From Candidatus Gemmiger stercoravium (GTDB lineage Bacteria > Bacillota > Clostridia > Oscillospirales > Ruminococcaceae), in NCBI GenBank assembly GCA_019119835.1, contig DWWE01000110.1:1-64000 (forward strand): a stretch of DNA of 64,000 nucleotides, read 5' to 3'. Each line of letters begins with the position of its first letter. Position 1 is the first letter of the stretch. The position numbers and the translations under genes were made by a program. Under the pieces are notes generated by a model. The model was not told the DNA's origin. It ran no database searches and worked only from the letters and a program-made list of their open reading frames with translations. Of this stretch, positions 16,372 to 25,718 are shown piece after piece.

Positions 16372-16416
16372 CATACAAACACAGTTCCGCACACGGCATA
16401 CAAAGGAGGGACGGGT

Positions 16417-17085
16417 TTGCGCCTGTTTGATGTATTGGGGCCGGTCATGACCGGGCCGTCCAGCAGCCACACGGCCGGGGCGGTGCGCATCGGCCAGACC
16501 GCCCGCAAGCTGCTGGGGGAACCGCCGGTTCGCGCCGAGATCCTGCTGCACGGCAGCTTTGCGGCCACCGGCCGGGGCCATGGCACCGACCGGGCCCTGG
16601 TGGCAGGGCTGCTGGGGATGCAGCCGGATGACGAGGCCATCCCCCGCAGCTTTGCCCTGGCCCGCCAGGCCGGGCTGCAGTTTCAGGTGGGTACCATCCT
16701 GCTGCGGGGCGCACACCCCAACACCGCGCTGCTGCGGCTGTACGGCGCCGGCGGCCGCAAGCTGGAGGTCGTCGGGGCCTCCATCGGCGGCGGGCGGATC
16801 AACATCTGCCAGATCGACGGCATCACGACCAATTTCGGCGCCGACCACAACACCCTGATCGTCCACAACCAGGACACCCCGGGCCATGTGGCGGCGGTCA
16901 CCACCAGCCTCAGCCGGCACGGCATCAACATCGCCACCATGCAGCTGTACCGCTCGGGGGCGGGGGGCTATGCGGTGATGGTGCTGGAATGCGACCAGCC
17001 GCTGCCCGCCGATCTGGTGGAGGAACTGCGCCGCCAGCCGGGCATCGTGAAGGTCACGAGCCTGAACCTGGACCCGGCCGAATGA
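16417..17085 (+). CDS. sdaAB: L-serine dehydratase, beta subunit (iron-sulfur type)
   Basis: With the alpha subunit it deaminates L-serine to pyruvate using a [4Fe-4S] cluster. 222 residues: the N-terminal LRLFDVLGPVMTGPSSSHTAGAVRIG is the signature, and a C-terminal ACT domain (about 145-222, HNQDTPGHVAAVTTSL) is typical. The start is TTG 16417, set by AGGAGG 7 nt upstream and the promoter at 16343; the track ORF from 16111 runs through the tRNA gene and cannot be right. The alpha gene follows 51 nt later. Confidence 0.94.
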   Translation: MRLFDVLGPVMTGPSSSHTAGAVRIGQTARKLLGEPPVRAEILLHGSFAATGRGHGTDRALVAGLLGMQPDDEAIPRSFALARQAGLQFQVGTILLRGAHPNTALLRLYGAGGRKLEVVGASIGGGRINICQIDGITTNFGADHNTLIVHNQDTPGHVAAVTTSLSRHGINIATMQLYRSGAGGYAVMVLECDQPLPADLVEELRRQPGIVKVTSLNLDPAE

Positions 17086-17136
17086 CGGCCGGGGCCCAAA
17101 AACGAACCGATGGGACCCAACCGAAAGGAGCCCGCC

Positions 17137-18018
17137 ATGTCCTATTCCTCAGTGCGCGCTTTGCTGAACGCCTGCAAGGCGGAAGGGCGCCCCTTATATG
17201 AAGTGATCCTGCGCAGCGACCTGCAGGAAAGCGGCCTGACCGAGACGGAGTCCCGGGCCAGGATGCGCCGCCTTTGGCAGGTGATGACCGAGACCAGCGC
17301 CAACTATTGCGGCGCCGACCGTTCGGCCAGCGGCTTTGCCGGCGGGGACGCCGCCAAGGTGGAGGCCGCCGCCGCGGCCGGGCTGCTGTACAGCGGCGGC
17401 TATTACGCCCAGGTGATTGCCGAAGCCCTCAAGACCGCCGAGTGCAACGCCTGCATGAAGCGGATCGTGGCGGCCCCCACCGCCGGCAGCTGTGGGGTGC
17501 TGCCGGCCGTGCTGCTGCCGCTGTGGCGGTCCGGCGCGGCAGATGAGGACGCCGTCTGCCGGGCTTTGTATGTGGCGGCCGGGTTTGGCCAGGTGGTGGC
17601 GGCCCGGGCCACGCTGGCCGGCGCCGAAGGAGGGTGCCAGGCGGAGGTGGGCGCGGCCAGCGGTATGGCGGCCGCTGCCCTCACCGACCTGAAAGGCGGC
17701 ACTGCCGAAGCCTGCGCCGAGGCGTTCGCCATGGCGCTGACCAACCTGGAGGGCCTTGTCTGCGACCCGGTGGCCGGGCTGGTGGAACTGCCCTGCATCA
17801 AGCGCAACGTGATCGGCGCGGTGAATGCCGTATCGGCCGCCGACATGGCGCTGGCCGGTGTGGTGGGGCATATCCCGGCCGACGAGGTCATCGACGCGAT
17901 GGCCGAGGTCGGCGCCGCCATGAGCCGGGACCTGCGGGAGACCGGCATCGGCGGCCTGGCGGGCACCCCCACCGGCCAGGCCATTCGGGACATTGTCACG
18001 ATGGCAGAAGAAGAATAA
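17137..18018 (+). CDS. sdaAA: L-serine dehydratase, alpha subunit
   Basis: Catalytic, iron-sulfur-carrying subunit; 293 residues. APTAGSCGVLPAVL (first cluster Cys), GAEGGCQAEVGAASGMAAAA (second), and VCDPVAGLVELPCIKRN (third Cys region) are present, so cluster ligation looks complete. ETSANYCGADRSASGFAGGDA is the N-terminal family block. Start MSYSSVRALL has AAAGGAG upstream; the track start at 17110 does not. Same transcript as sdaAB; the product pyruvate feeds fermentation. Confidence 0.96.
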   Translation: MSYSSVRALLNACKAEGRPLYEVILRSDLQESGLTETESRARMRRLWQVMTETSANYCGADRSASGFAGGDAAKVEAAAAAGLLYSGGYYAQVIAEALKTAECNACMKRIVAAPTAGSCGVLPAVLLPLWRSGAADEDAVCRALYVAAGFGQVVAARATLAGAEGGCQAEVGAASGMAAAALTDLKGGTAEACAEAFAMALTNLEGLVCDPVAGLVELPCIKRNVIGAVNAVSAADMALAGVVGHIPADEVIDAMAEVGAAMSRDLRETGIGGLAGTPTGQAIRDIVTMAEEE

Positions 18019-18048
18019 ACAACTTTGCAGTTGGAAACGGAGCCTATC

Positions 18049-18495
18049 ATGGAAAATCAGGAAAAAACGACCGCCTGGAAACCCGGGAAACTGATCCGCC
18101 GCATCGGGATGGTGCTGGTGGCGGTGCTCTGCCTGTTCGGCATCAAGATGCTGATGGGGACCCGCACGATGATGTACCTCTACGCCCGGGACATCGACCA
18201 TATCGAGGTCGCCGTCACCCCGCCGGGGGCGACGCTGACCGCTACCGGTACCGACATGAGCAGCGCCGTGACGCTGCTGAGCAACGCGGTGACCTACGGC
18301 CGAAAGGAACCCGTGGCGGGGCAGGCGATCAGCCTGACCATCTGCAACCTGGACGGCAGCGTGCAGCAGGTGGTCGTCAGCGGCGACTACCTGGAGATCG
18401 ACGGCCGGGGGTACCGGATGCGCCTTTCCGACGGGGAAAAGGTCCAGGCTTGGGCCGAGGCGCTGGCCGAAGCCCAGGGCGTGGCGCTGGACTGA
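18049..18495 (+). CDS. Putative membrane-anchored extracytoplasmic protein, unknown
   Basis: 148 residues. A basic N-terminus (KPGKLIRRIG) and one helix (about 26-46, MVLVAVLCLFGIKML) suggest a type II anchor with a small extracytoplasmic beta-rich domain (VAVTPPGATLTATGTDMSSAV ... GDYLEIDGRGYRM). ATG 18049 is preferred (GGAG 8 nt upstream); the track start is a TTG with no site. It follows sdaAA by 30 nt and precedes a terminator, so it is likely cotranscribed with the serine dehydratase genes. I do not recognise the family. Confidence 0.75.
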   Translation: MENQEKTTAWKPGKLIRRIGMVLVAVLCLFGIKMLMGTRTMMYLYARDIDHIEVAVTPPGATLTATGTDMSSAVTLLSNAVTYGRKEPVAGQAISLTICNLDGSVQQVVVSGDYLEIDGRGYRMRLSDGEKVQAWAEALAEAQGVALD

Positions 18496-18529
18496 GCGCC
18501 GGCAAAACGAATAGGACCGGAAGCAAAAA

Positions 18530-18565
18530 GCGCCCCTGCCGCACGGCGGCAGGGGCGCCTTTTGT
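18530..18565. terminator. Terminator between sda operon and glnS
   Basis: A 13-bp stem GCGCCCCTGCCGC with ACG loop, CTTTTGTC on plus and CTTTTTGC on minus; bidirectional. Confidence 0.92.
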
Positions 18566-18592
18566 CTGTGATTCAGCCGGGCGGGGCGGGTC

Positions 18593-20266
18593 TCAGCCGT
18601 TGGCCGGCAGCTTGAAGCTGTCCTTCAGGGTGACGATGCGGTTGTAGACATGGGGGTCGTGGCTGTCCGGCGTGAAGTAGCCGGTGCGCACAAACTGGAA
18701 CCGCTCGCCGGGGCGGGCTTCCGCCAGGCAGGCTTCCAGCTTGGCGTGGCTGACCACCACGACGCTTTCGGGGTTCAGGTAATCCTTGAAGTCGGCCCCC
18801 TCGGGGATGCCGTTCATGTTGGCTTCGGTGAACAGCTTGTCGTACAGACGCACCTCGGCGTCCACGCAGTGCTCACAGCTGACCCAGTGGATGGTGCCGC
18901 GCACCTTGCGGCCGTCGGCCGGGTTGCCGCTGCGGGTCTCCAGGTCGGCCTGGGCGTGGATGGCCGTGATGTTGCCGCCGGCGTCCTTGTCCACGCCGGT
19001 GCAGCGAACAAGGTAGGCGCCCATCAGCCGCACTTCGCTGCCCACCGTCAGCCGCTTGAACTTCGGCGGCGGCACTTCAAAGAAATCGCTGCGGTCGATC
19101 CACACCTCTTTGGTGAAGGCCACCGGGCGGGTGGTGGCGTCGTTGGCGTCCCGGTTGGGGTTGTTGGGCAGGTCAAAGTATTCGCACTGGCCTTCGGGGT
19201 AGTTGTCGATCACCAGTTTGACCGGGTCCAGCACCGCCACGCGGCGGGCTGCCGACAGTTCCAGCTCGGCCCGCAGCACGGCTTCCAGCTGGCGCATGTC
19301 CACAAGGCTGTCTGCCTTGGAGATGCCGGCCCCCCGCACGAACTCAAAAATGCTCGAAGGGGTGTAGCCGCGGCGGCGCAGGCCGGACAGGGTCGGCATG
19401 CGGGGGTCGTCCCAGCCGTCCACGATGCCCTTTTCCACCAGCTCGCGCAGGTAGCGCTTGCTCATCACGGTGTTGGTCACGTTCAGGCGGGCAAATTCCC
19501 GCTGTTTCGGGAACTCGCCGCCGAACAGGTTTTCGATCACCCAGTTGTACAGCGGGCGGTGATTCTCAAATTCCAGGCTGCACAGCGAATGGGTGATCCC
19601 CTCGATGGCGTCCTGGATCGGGTGGGCAAAGTCGTACAGCGGGTAGATGCACCACTTGTCCCCCTGGCGATGGTGGCTCACATGCTTGATGCGGTAGATG
19701 GCCGGGTCGCGCATATTCATGTTGGGGCTGGCCAGGTCGATCTTGGCCCGCAGCGTCTTTTCGCCGTCGGCAAACTCGCCGGCGCGCATACGGCGGAACA
19801 GATCAAGGTTTTCCTCCGGCGTGCGGTCCCGGTAGGGGGAAGGCCGGCTGGGCTTGCCCGCGTCGTTGCCGCGGTATTCCTGCATTTCGTCGCGGGTCAG
19901 GTCGTCCACATAGGCTTTGCCGTCCCGGATGAGCTTTTCGGCGCACTCGTAGCATTTCTCAAAATAGTCGCTGCCGTAAAAGATGCCCCCGTTCGGGTGG
20001 GCGCCCAGCCATTCCAGGTCCCGCAGGATGCTCTGCACATACTCATCGCCCTCCCGCGCCGGGTTGGTATCGTCGTAGCGCAGGTTGAACTTGCCGCCGT
20101 AGGTCTTGGCCACCATGTAGTTGATGTAGATGGCCTTGGCCGACCCGATGTGCAGGTAGCCGTTGGGTTCCGGCGGGAACCGGGTATGGATCTCCTGCAC
20201 CTTTCCCTCGGCCAGGTCGGCGTCGATGATGTCGGTCAGGAAATTGGAGAATTTTTCGTTAGACAT
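18593..20266 (-). CDS. glnS: Glutamine--tRNA ligase
   Basis: Class I synthetase charging tRNA-Gln directly. 557 residues: IHTRFPPEPNGYLHIGSAKAI carries the HIGH-type motif, and NTVMSKRYL is the KMSKS-type loop. The 2-domain beta-barrel anticodon-binding C-terminus (LMGAYLVRCTGVD) confirms GlnRS over bacterial GluRS. Its presence suggests this lineage can bypass the amidotransferase route for Gln-tRNA. Start MSNEKFSNF chosen; the track extension to 20368 overlaps tsaD. tsaD ends 68 nt upstream on the same strand. Confidence 0.95.
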   Translation of the reverse strand: MSNEKFSNFLTDIIDADLAEGKVQEIHTRFPPEPNGYLHIGSAKAIYINYMVAKTYGGKFNLRYDDTNPAREGDEYVQSILRDLEWLGAHPNGGIFYGSDYFEKCYECAEKLIRDGKAYVDDLTRDEMQEYRGNDAGKPSRPSPYRDRTPEENLDLFRRMRAGEFADGEKTLRAKIDLASPNMNMRDPAIYRIKHVSHHRQGDKWCIYPLYDFAHPIQDAIEGITHSLCSLEFENHRPLYNWVIENLFGGEFPKQREFARLNVTNTVMSKRYLRELVEKGIVDGWDDPRMPTLSGLRRRGYTPSSIFEFVRGAGISKADSLVDMRQLEAVLRAELELSAARRVAVLDPVKLVIDNYPEGQCEYFDLPNNPNRDANDATTRPVAFTKEVWIDRSDFFEVPPPKFKRLTVGSEVRLMGAYLVRCTGVDKDAGGNITAIHAQADLETRSGNPADGRKVRGTIHWVSCEHCVDAEVRLYDKLFTEANMNGIPEGADFKDYLNPESVVVVSHAKLEACLAEARPGERFQFVRTGYFTPDSHDPHVYNRIVTLKDSFKLPANG

Positions 20267-20333
20267 AATTCCACCCCAAATCGAATGTTTCAATTTTCCT
20301 ATTTTACAATAGATCCCGCAAATGCGCAAGCCT

Positions 20334-21341
20334 TTACCGGTAGTCGATCTCCAAAGTGGGCAGCCCATTGAGGGTCAGGTCGGCCAGGTTGCCGTCGCGG
20401 TACTCGTAATAGCCCTGCGCGGCGATCATCGCGGCGTTGTCGCCGCAGTATTTCAGTTCCGGCAGCAGCACCCGGGCGCCCAGTTTCTGGGCGCCGTCGT
20501 TGACCAGCTGCCGCAGCCGCCCGTTGGCGGCCACCCCGCCGGCCAGGCAGACGGTTTTGGCGCCGGTGTCTGCCGCCGCGCTCAGCAGCTTTTTGGCCAG
20601 GATCTGGGCGATGCGCTCCTGAAAGCTGGCGGCCATGTCCGCCACATTCACATCCCCGCCCTTCTGGCGGGCGTTGTGGACCTCGTTGACAACGGCGGTC
20701 TTGAGGCCCGAAAAGCTCACGTTGTACCGGCCTTCCACATGGGGCACAGGCAGTTTGTAGGCGTAAGGGTCACCGGCCCTGGCCGCCTGGGACACGCTGG
20801 GCCCGCCCGGATAGGGCAGCCCCAGGGTGCGGGCCACCTTGTCAAAGGCTTCGCCGGCGGCGTCGTCCACCGTGCGCCCCAGCACCTTGTAGCGGCACCA
20901 GTCCTCCACCTCCACGATATGGCTGTGGCCGCCGCTGGCCACCAGGCACAAAAACGGCGGTTTCAGCTCAGGGTGGGTCAGATAGTTGGCCGCGATATGC
21001 CCGCGCAGGTGGTGGACCGGCACCAGCGGCTTGCCGGCGCTGTAGGCCAGGCCCTTGGCGAAGTTCACCCCCACCAGCACGGCGCCGATCAGCCCCGGCG
21101 CAAAGGTCACGGCGATCGCGTCGATCTGCTCAATGGTCAGCCCGGCGTCGGCCAGGGCCTGGTCGGCCACCCGGCTGATGCTCTCGGCATGGCGGCGGCT
21201 GGCGATCTCCGGGACCACGCCGCCGTACAGCGCCTGTTCGGCCACACTGGTGGCGATGACGTTGGAGTGCAGGATGTGTCCGTCCTCCACCACCGCGGCG
21301 GCGGTCTCGTCACAGCTGGATTCAAACCCTAAAATCAGCAT
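20334..21341 (-). CDS. tsaD: tRNA N6-adenosine threonylcarbamoyltransferase
   Basis: Catalytic subunit that transfers threonylcarbamoyl to A37 of ANN-reading tRNAs, with TsaB/TsaE. 335 residues, normal length. LGFESSCDETAAAVVEDG is the N-terminal signature; VHHLRGHIAAN supplies the metal-binding His pair; ASGGHSHIVEV, FSGLKTAV and the C-terminal CGDNAAMIAAQGYYEY complete the ASKHA fold. Located between polA and glnS, all minus; tsaB and tsaE are not here. Confidence 0.97.
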   Translation of the reverse strand: MLILGFESSCDETAAAVVEDGHILHSNVIATSVAEQALYGGVVPEIASRRHAESISRVADQALADAGLTIEQIDAIAVTFAPGLIGAVLVGVNFAKGLAYSAGKPLVPVHHLRGHIAANYLTHPELKPPFLCLVASGGHSHIVEVEDWCRYKVLGRTVDDAAGEAFDKVARTLGLPYPGGPSVSQAARAGDPYAYKLPVPHVEGRYNVSFSGLKTAVVNEVHNARQKGGDVNVADMAASFQERIAQILAKKLLSAAADTGAKTVCLAGGVAANGRLRQLVNDGAQKLGARVLLPELKYCGDNAAMIAAQGYYEYRDGNLADLTLNGLPTLEIDYR

Positions 21342-21441
21342 CTTGTCTTCTCTTCCTCAGTCTGTCAATATAAAGTGGATTTCGGCAAAGTGGCCGGGCG
21401 GTTCGCAGCGGCTCTCTTGCAGGCGCCGCCGGGGCGGGGGA

Positions 21442-23970
21442 TCAATGGGCTTCCAGCCAGGTCTTGCCGGTGCCGACCTCGGCGGTCAGCGGAACGCTGT
21501 AGCGCACCACCTGCTCCATCTCCTCCTTCAGCAGCCGCCGGACCTGCTCGACCTCTTCCACCGGCGCTTCCACGATCAGTTCGTCGTGGACCTGCAGCAG
21601 CAGCCGGGCCTGCAGGCCGTCGCGGCGCAGCCGCTGCCACACATGCACCATGGCCAGCTTGATGATGTCCGCCGCCGTGCCCTGGATGGGGGTGTTGCGG
21701 GCCATCCGCTCCCCCGAAGCCCGCACCTGGAAGTTGGAACTGGTCAGCTCGGGCAGCGGGCGGCGGCGGCCGAACAGCGTTTCCACATAGCCTTTTTCCC
21801 TGGCGTGGGCAATGCAGTCCTTCATATACCCGTCCACCTTGGGGAAGGTGTTCAGGTAGGTTTTCAGGAACGCATCGGCCTCCTTCACCGAAACGTTCAG
21901 GTCCCGGCTCAGCGAAAAGGCGCCCTTGCCGTACATGATGCCGAAGTTGATCGCCTTGGCGGCGCTGCGCAGCTCGTGGGTGACCTCGGCTTCGGGAATG
22001 TGGTAGATTTTGGCCGCGGTGGACCGGTGGATGTCGGCCCCGCTGGCGAAGGCGTGCTGCATGGCCTCGTCGCCGGTGATGTGGGCCAGGATGCGCAGCT
22101 CGATCTGGGAATAGTCGGCGTCCACCAGCATCTGGCCGTCCCCGGCCACAAAGTATCCCCGCAGCCGGCTGCCCAGCTCGGTGCGGATCGGGATGTTCTG
22201 CAGGTTGGGCTCGGTGGAGCTGATGCGCCCGGTGCGCGCCTCGGTCTGGATGAAGGTGGAATGGATCCGCCCGTCCGGCCCCAGCGTCTTAAGCAGCCCG
22301 TCCACATAGGTGGACAGCAGCTTGGAGTAGGTGCGGTACTGCAGGATGTCGTCCACCACCTCGCTGTAGGGGCGCAGGCTTTCCAGCGTCTCGGCGTCGG
22401 TGGAATAGCCGCGCTTGGTCTTTTTGCGGGGCGGCAGGCCCAGCTTGTCAAACAGCGCTTCCCCCAGCTGCTGGGGACTGTTCAGGTTGAAGCGGTAGCC
22501 CACGGCGGTGTAGATGCGCTCCAGAATGCCCTCCAGGTCGGCCTGCAGGCTGTCCCCGAATTTGCGGATGCCCTCGGCATCCACCGCAAAGCCGATGCGC
22601 TCCATGTCCGCCAGCACCCGGGCCAGCGGCAGTTCCATCTCGGCCAGCAGCCGGTGCTGGCCCTGTTCGTCCAGCTGCCGGGCCAGCGTGTCGCACAGCC
22701 CGGCCAGCACCCCGGCGTCGGGGCAGTCTTCACAGCAAAACTGCGGAGCCACGCCATATTCGGCCGCCAGCGGCGCTACCTGGTAGTCGCTGGCCGAAGG
22801 GTTGAGCAGGTAGGCGGCCAGCTTGCCGTCAAAACGGATGCTCTCGCCCAGCTGCCCGGCTTCCAGCGCCAGCCGGTACAGCGGCTTGGCGTCAAATACC
22901 CGCAGCTCGGCGGGGCTGTCCAGCAAGGCGGGCAGACGGTCCTCGTCCATCCAGAACACCTGCTCGCCCTGCACGGCGTACCAGCGGCCGGTCTCCCCCT
23001 TGGCGGGGGCGGCGGTGCGGGCCAGGTACACGCAGCCGCTCCAGCTGTCCGGCGCGGGGGCGGGCGTCACGGCGGGCAGTTCCTCGCCGGGCCGGGGCGC
23101 GGCCGGGGCGGACTCGTCCAACCCCCAGCGGGCGGCCAGTTTGTGCATCTCCAGGCTGGAAAGCAGCCGGGCGGCGGCGGCCGGGTCGCCGGGGCGGCGG
23201 CGGTAGGCTTCGGGGTCGGTCTCGATGGGGGCGTCCCGCCGGATGGTCCCCAGCATGTGGGAAAGTTCCGCCTTGTCGCGGTTGTTGGCAAGGTTTTCCC
23301 GCTGCTTGGGCTTGATGGCCTTGTCGTCCAGGTGTTCGTACACCCCTTCCAGGCTGCCGAACTTCTGCACCAGCGCCAGTGCGGTCTTTTCCCCGATGCC
23401 CGGCACGCCGGGGATGTTGTCGGAGGAATCGCCCATCAGGCTCTTGACCTCGATGAGCTGGGCCGGTTCCACGCCGTACTTTTCCCGGATGGCTGCCGGG
23501 TCCATCACCAGCGTCTCCCGGTTGGTGGCCAGCAGCACCGTCACCTGGTCGTCGATCAGCTGCAGGCTGTCCCGGTCGCCGGTGGCCAGCAGCGCGGTGC
23601 CGCCGGCCTTCTTGCAGGCGGCGGACAAGGTGCCAAGGATGTCGTCGGCCTCCCAGCCGTCCAGGCTCACCTGCACAAAACCCAGGTCGTCCAGCAGTTC
23701 CTTGACCACCGGCAGCTGCTGGGCCAGCTCCTCCGGCATTCCGTGGCGGGTGGCCTTGTACCCGTCATAGGCTTTGTGGCGGAAGGTGGGGGCCTTCCGG
23801 TCCCAGGCGATGGCGACGGCGTCGGGGCTGTGGGTGTTCAGCAGGTTCAAAAGAATGTTCTGGAACCCGAAAATGGCGTTGGTGTAGCGGCCGTCCTTGG
23901 TGGTCAGTACCCGGATGCCGAAAAATGCACGGTTCAGCAGACTGTTGCCGTCCAATACCAGCAGTTTCAT
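21442..23970 (-). CDS. polA: DNA polymerase I
   Basis: Repair and Okazaki-fragment polymerase. 842 residues: N-terminal 5'-3' exonuclease (LLVLDGNSLLNRAFFG; DSSDNIPGVPGIGEKTA), a middle 3'-5' exonuclease-like domain that has lost the FDxE motif (it reads VYLARTAA where the DEDD pair should be), and a full polymerase domain (DADYSQIELRILAH, NFGIMYGKGAF, LLQVHDELIVEAP). Loss of proofreading is common in Gram-positive Pol I. Start MKLLVLD has GGAGG 12 nt upstream. Confidence 0.97.
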   Translation of the reverse strand: MKLLVLDGNSLLNRAFFGIRVLTTKDGRYTNAIFGFQNILLNLLNTHSPDAVAIAWDRKAPTFRHKAYDGYKATRHGMPEELAQQLPVVKELLDDLGFVQVSLDGWEADDILGTLSAACKKAGGTALLATGDRDSLQLIDDQVTVLLATNRETLVMDPAAIREKYGVEPAQLIEVKSLMGDSSDNIPGVPGIGEKTALALVQKFGSLEGVYEHLDDKAIKPKQRENLANNRDKAELSHMLGTIRRDAPIETDPEAYRRRPGDPAAAARLLSSLEMHKLAARWGLDESAPAAPRPGEELPAVTPAPAPDSWSGCVYLARTAAPAKGETGRWYAVQGEQVFWMDEDRLPALLDSPAELRVFDAKPLYRLALEAGQLGESIRFDGKLAAYLLNPSASDYQVAPLAAEYGVAPQFCCEDCPDAGVLAGLCDTLARQLDEQGQHRLLAEMELPLARVLADMERIGFAVDAEGIRKFGDSLQADLEGILERIYTAVGYRFNLNSPQQLGEALFDKLGLPPRKKTKRGYSTDAETLESLRPYSEVVDDILQYRTYSKLLSTYVDGLLKTLGPDGRIHSTFIQTEARTGRISSTEPNLQNIPIRTELGSRLRGYFVAGDGQMLVDADYSQIELRILAHITGDEAMQHAFASGADIHRSTAAKIYHIPEAEVTHELRSAAKAINFGIMYGKGAFSLSRDLNVSVKEADAFLKTYLNTFPKVDGYMKDCIAHAREKGYVETLFGRRRPLPELTSSNFQVRASGERMARNTPIQGTAADIIKLAMVHVWQRLRRDGLQARLLLQVHDELIVEAPVEEVEQVRRLLKEEMEQVVRYSVPLTAEVGTGKTWLEAH

Positions 23971-24019
23971 CGTGATCGAATCCTCCGTTGTAAAATTTCC
24001 CAAAGGAAGGGGTGATAAA

Positions 24020-24048
24020 TTGCGAACAGGTGGCGGATGTGGTACAAT
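24020..24048 (+). promoter_or_regulatory. dus promoter
   Basis: TTGCGA, 17 nt, TACAAT; about 80 nt before the dus start and divergent from polA. Confidence 0.65.
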
Positions 24049-24128
24049 GGTCAGGCCGGGGCGCCGCGCCCCGGCCCCGCCGCGCCCGGCGGGAAACCAC
24101 TTGGAAATGTGACAGGAAAGAGGTACCC

Positions 24129-25106
24129 ATGCAGCTCAGAAATCTTACGATCCCCGGCGGGGCCGCGTTTGCCCCGATGGCCGGCCTCAGCGACGCCGCC
24201 TGCCGCCGCCTGATGGCGGACCACGGCGCGGCCTGGACCGTCAGCGAGATGGCCAGCGCCAAGGCCATCACCTTCGGGGACCGGAAAAGCCTGGCGCTGC
24301 TGCGGGACCCGGACCCCCACGGCCTGTATGCGGTGCAGCTGTTCGGCAATGAGCCGGAACTGCTGGGCCAGGCCATCGGCATCCTGCGGGAGAAGGGCGT
24401 CCGGTTCGACCTGCTGGACCTGAACATGGGCTGCCCGGCCCCCAAGATCACCGGCGGCGGCGCCGGCAGCAAACTGATGCTGGACCCGCCGCTGTGCGGG
24501 GCGATGGTCCGCGCCGCCCGCGCAGCGCTGGGGGAGGAGGTTCCCCTCACCGTCAAAATGCGCATCGGCTGGGATGAGGACCACCTCACCGGGCCGGAAG
24601 TGGCCCGCCAGTGCGAGGCGGGCGGGGCAGACCTGCTGGTGGTCCATGGGCGGACCCGGGAGCAGATGTACGTCCCGCCGGTCCACTGGGACCAGGTGGC
24701 AGCCGTCAAGCAGGCGGTGGGCATCCCGGTGTTTGCCAACGGCGACATCACCAGCCCCGAGCGGGCGGTGGAAGCTGTCCGCGAGACCGGCTGCGACGGG
24801 GTGATGATCGGCCGCGGCGCACTGGGGGACCCCTGGCTGTTCGAGCGGGTTAACGCGGCGCTGGCCGGGCAAACCCCGCCCTTGCTGCCGACGCTGCCCC
24901 AGCGCATGGCTGCCTTGCGCCGCCAGATCTATGAGATGTGCGAAGAAAAAGGGGAGTGGGCCGCCATGCCCCAGGCCCGCAGCCAGGCCATGCACTACAT
25001 GAAAGGGCTGCGGGGGGCGGCGGCGCTGCGCCGGGCCTGCGCCATGCTGAGCCGTTTCGAGGATGTGGACACCCTGATCGACGCCGTCTACCGCTGCAAT
25101 GAGTGA
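24129..25106 (+). CDS. dus: tRNA-dihydrouridine synthase
   Basis: FMN enzyme reducing specific uridines in tRNA D-loops. 325 residues: TIM-barrel start FAPMAGLSDAACRRLM, DLNMGCPAPKITGGGAGSKLM with the catalytic Cys region, VKMRIGWDEDH, VVHGRTREQMY, FANGDI and GVMIGRGALGDPW. C-terminal helical tRNA-binding domain follows. DusB-like by motif but subtype not provable. Start MQLRNLTIP with AGAGG; the track start at 24012 precedes the promoter. The converging YfbR-like gene ends 9 nt after the stop, with no visible terminator. Confidence 0.94.
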   Translation: MQLRNLTIPGGAAFAPMAGLSDAACRRLMADHGAAWTVSEMASAKAITFGDRKSLALLRDPDPHGLYAVQLFGNEPELLGQAIGILREKGVRFDLLDLNMGCPAPKITGGGAGSKLMLDPPLCGAMVRAARAALGEEVPLTVKMRIGWDEDHLTGPEVARQCEAGGADLLVVHGRTREQMYVPPVHWDQVAAVKQAVGIPVFANGDITSPERAVEAVRETGCDGVMIGRGALGDPWLFERVNAALAGQTPPLLPTLPQRMAALRRQIYEMCEEKGEWAAMPQARSQAMHYMKGLRGAAALRRACAMLSRFEDVDTLIDAVYRCNE

Positions 25107-25115
25107 AGGCCCGCT

Positions 25116-25718
25116 TCAGAACCGACCGCGGGTCAGCTCGTCCAGGTTCTGGGTGTAGCAGGGCAGCATGTGCTCGATGAAATAGTCGGCCTCGGGGCTG
25201 TGCATCTGCTCCAGCGCCTGGCGCTGCTGGGCCAGCGCGGCCTCAAACTCCCGATTGCCGGCCTGGCATTCCTCCAGGCATTTGATAAGGGCCGAAAGCC
25301 GGTCCGCGGCTTTCAGCAGTTTGCGCTCCGCATCGTTGAGCACCGTGCCGGTCAGGTAGATCTCCCCGATGTCGGCCAGCTCTTCCGGCAGCAGGCTGGC
25401 GATGGTGTGGGCGCTCTGGGCTTCCACCGCTTTGTAGGCGTTGCGCAGCGCGTCGTTTTTGTATTTTACCGGGGTGGGCATGTCGCCGGTCAGGATCTCC
25501 GGCGCATCATGGTAGAGCGCGGCGGTGGCCACCGTGTCGGGGCGCAGACCGGCCCCGGTCCCGGTACACCGCTGGGCGATCAGGCAGAGGGTGTGGGCGA
25601 TCAGCGCGGTATCCGCCGTGTGTTCGCTCAAGCTCTCCGGCCGTCCGTTGCGCATCAGGCTCCAGCGGGTGATGTACTTCATCCGCCCCAGCAGCGCATT
25701 GAAGGGATAGGTTTCCAT
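25116..25718 (-). CDS. YfbR-like HD-domain 5'-deoxynucleotidase
   Basis: 200 residues, the YfbR/HD superfamily length. SEHTADTALIAH supplies the first His, ALYHDAPEILTGDMPTPVKY the HD pair, and the late Asp is in KAADRLSALIKC. Members hydrolyse deoxynucleoside 5'-monophosphates for dNTP pool control. METYPFNALLGRMKYI is the conserved N-terminus and has AAAGGA upstream; the 636-aa track ORF to 27026 is mostly antisense to the YfhO gene. A leader of about 220 nt separates it from a minus-strand promoter. Confidence 0.9.
   Translation of the reverse strand: METYPFNALLGRMKYITRWSLMRNGRPESLSEHTADTALIAHTLCLIAQRCTGTGAGLRPDTVATAALYHDAPEILTGDMPTPVKYKNDALRNAYKAVEAQSAHTIASLLPEELADIGEIYLTGTVLNDAERKLLKAADRLSALIKCLEECQAGNREFEAALAQQRQALEQMHSPEADYFIEHMLPCYTQNLDELTRGRF

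Noticed and set aside
16111-16416. N-terminal extension of the sdaAB ORF
   Set aside because: It translates through the tRNA-Ser(TGA) gene and across the sdaAB promoter; TTG 16417 has the proper RBS.
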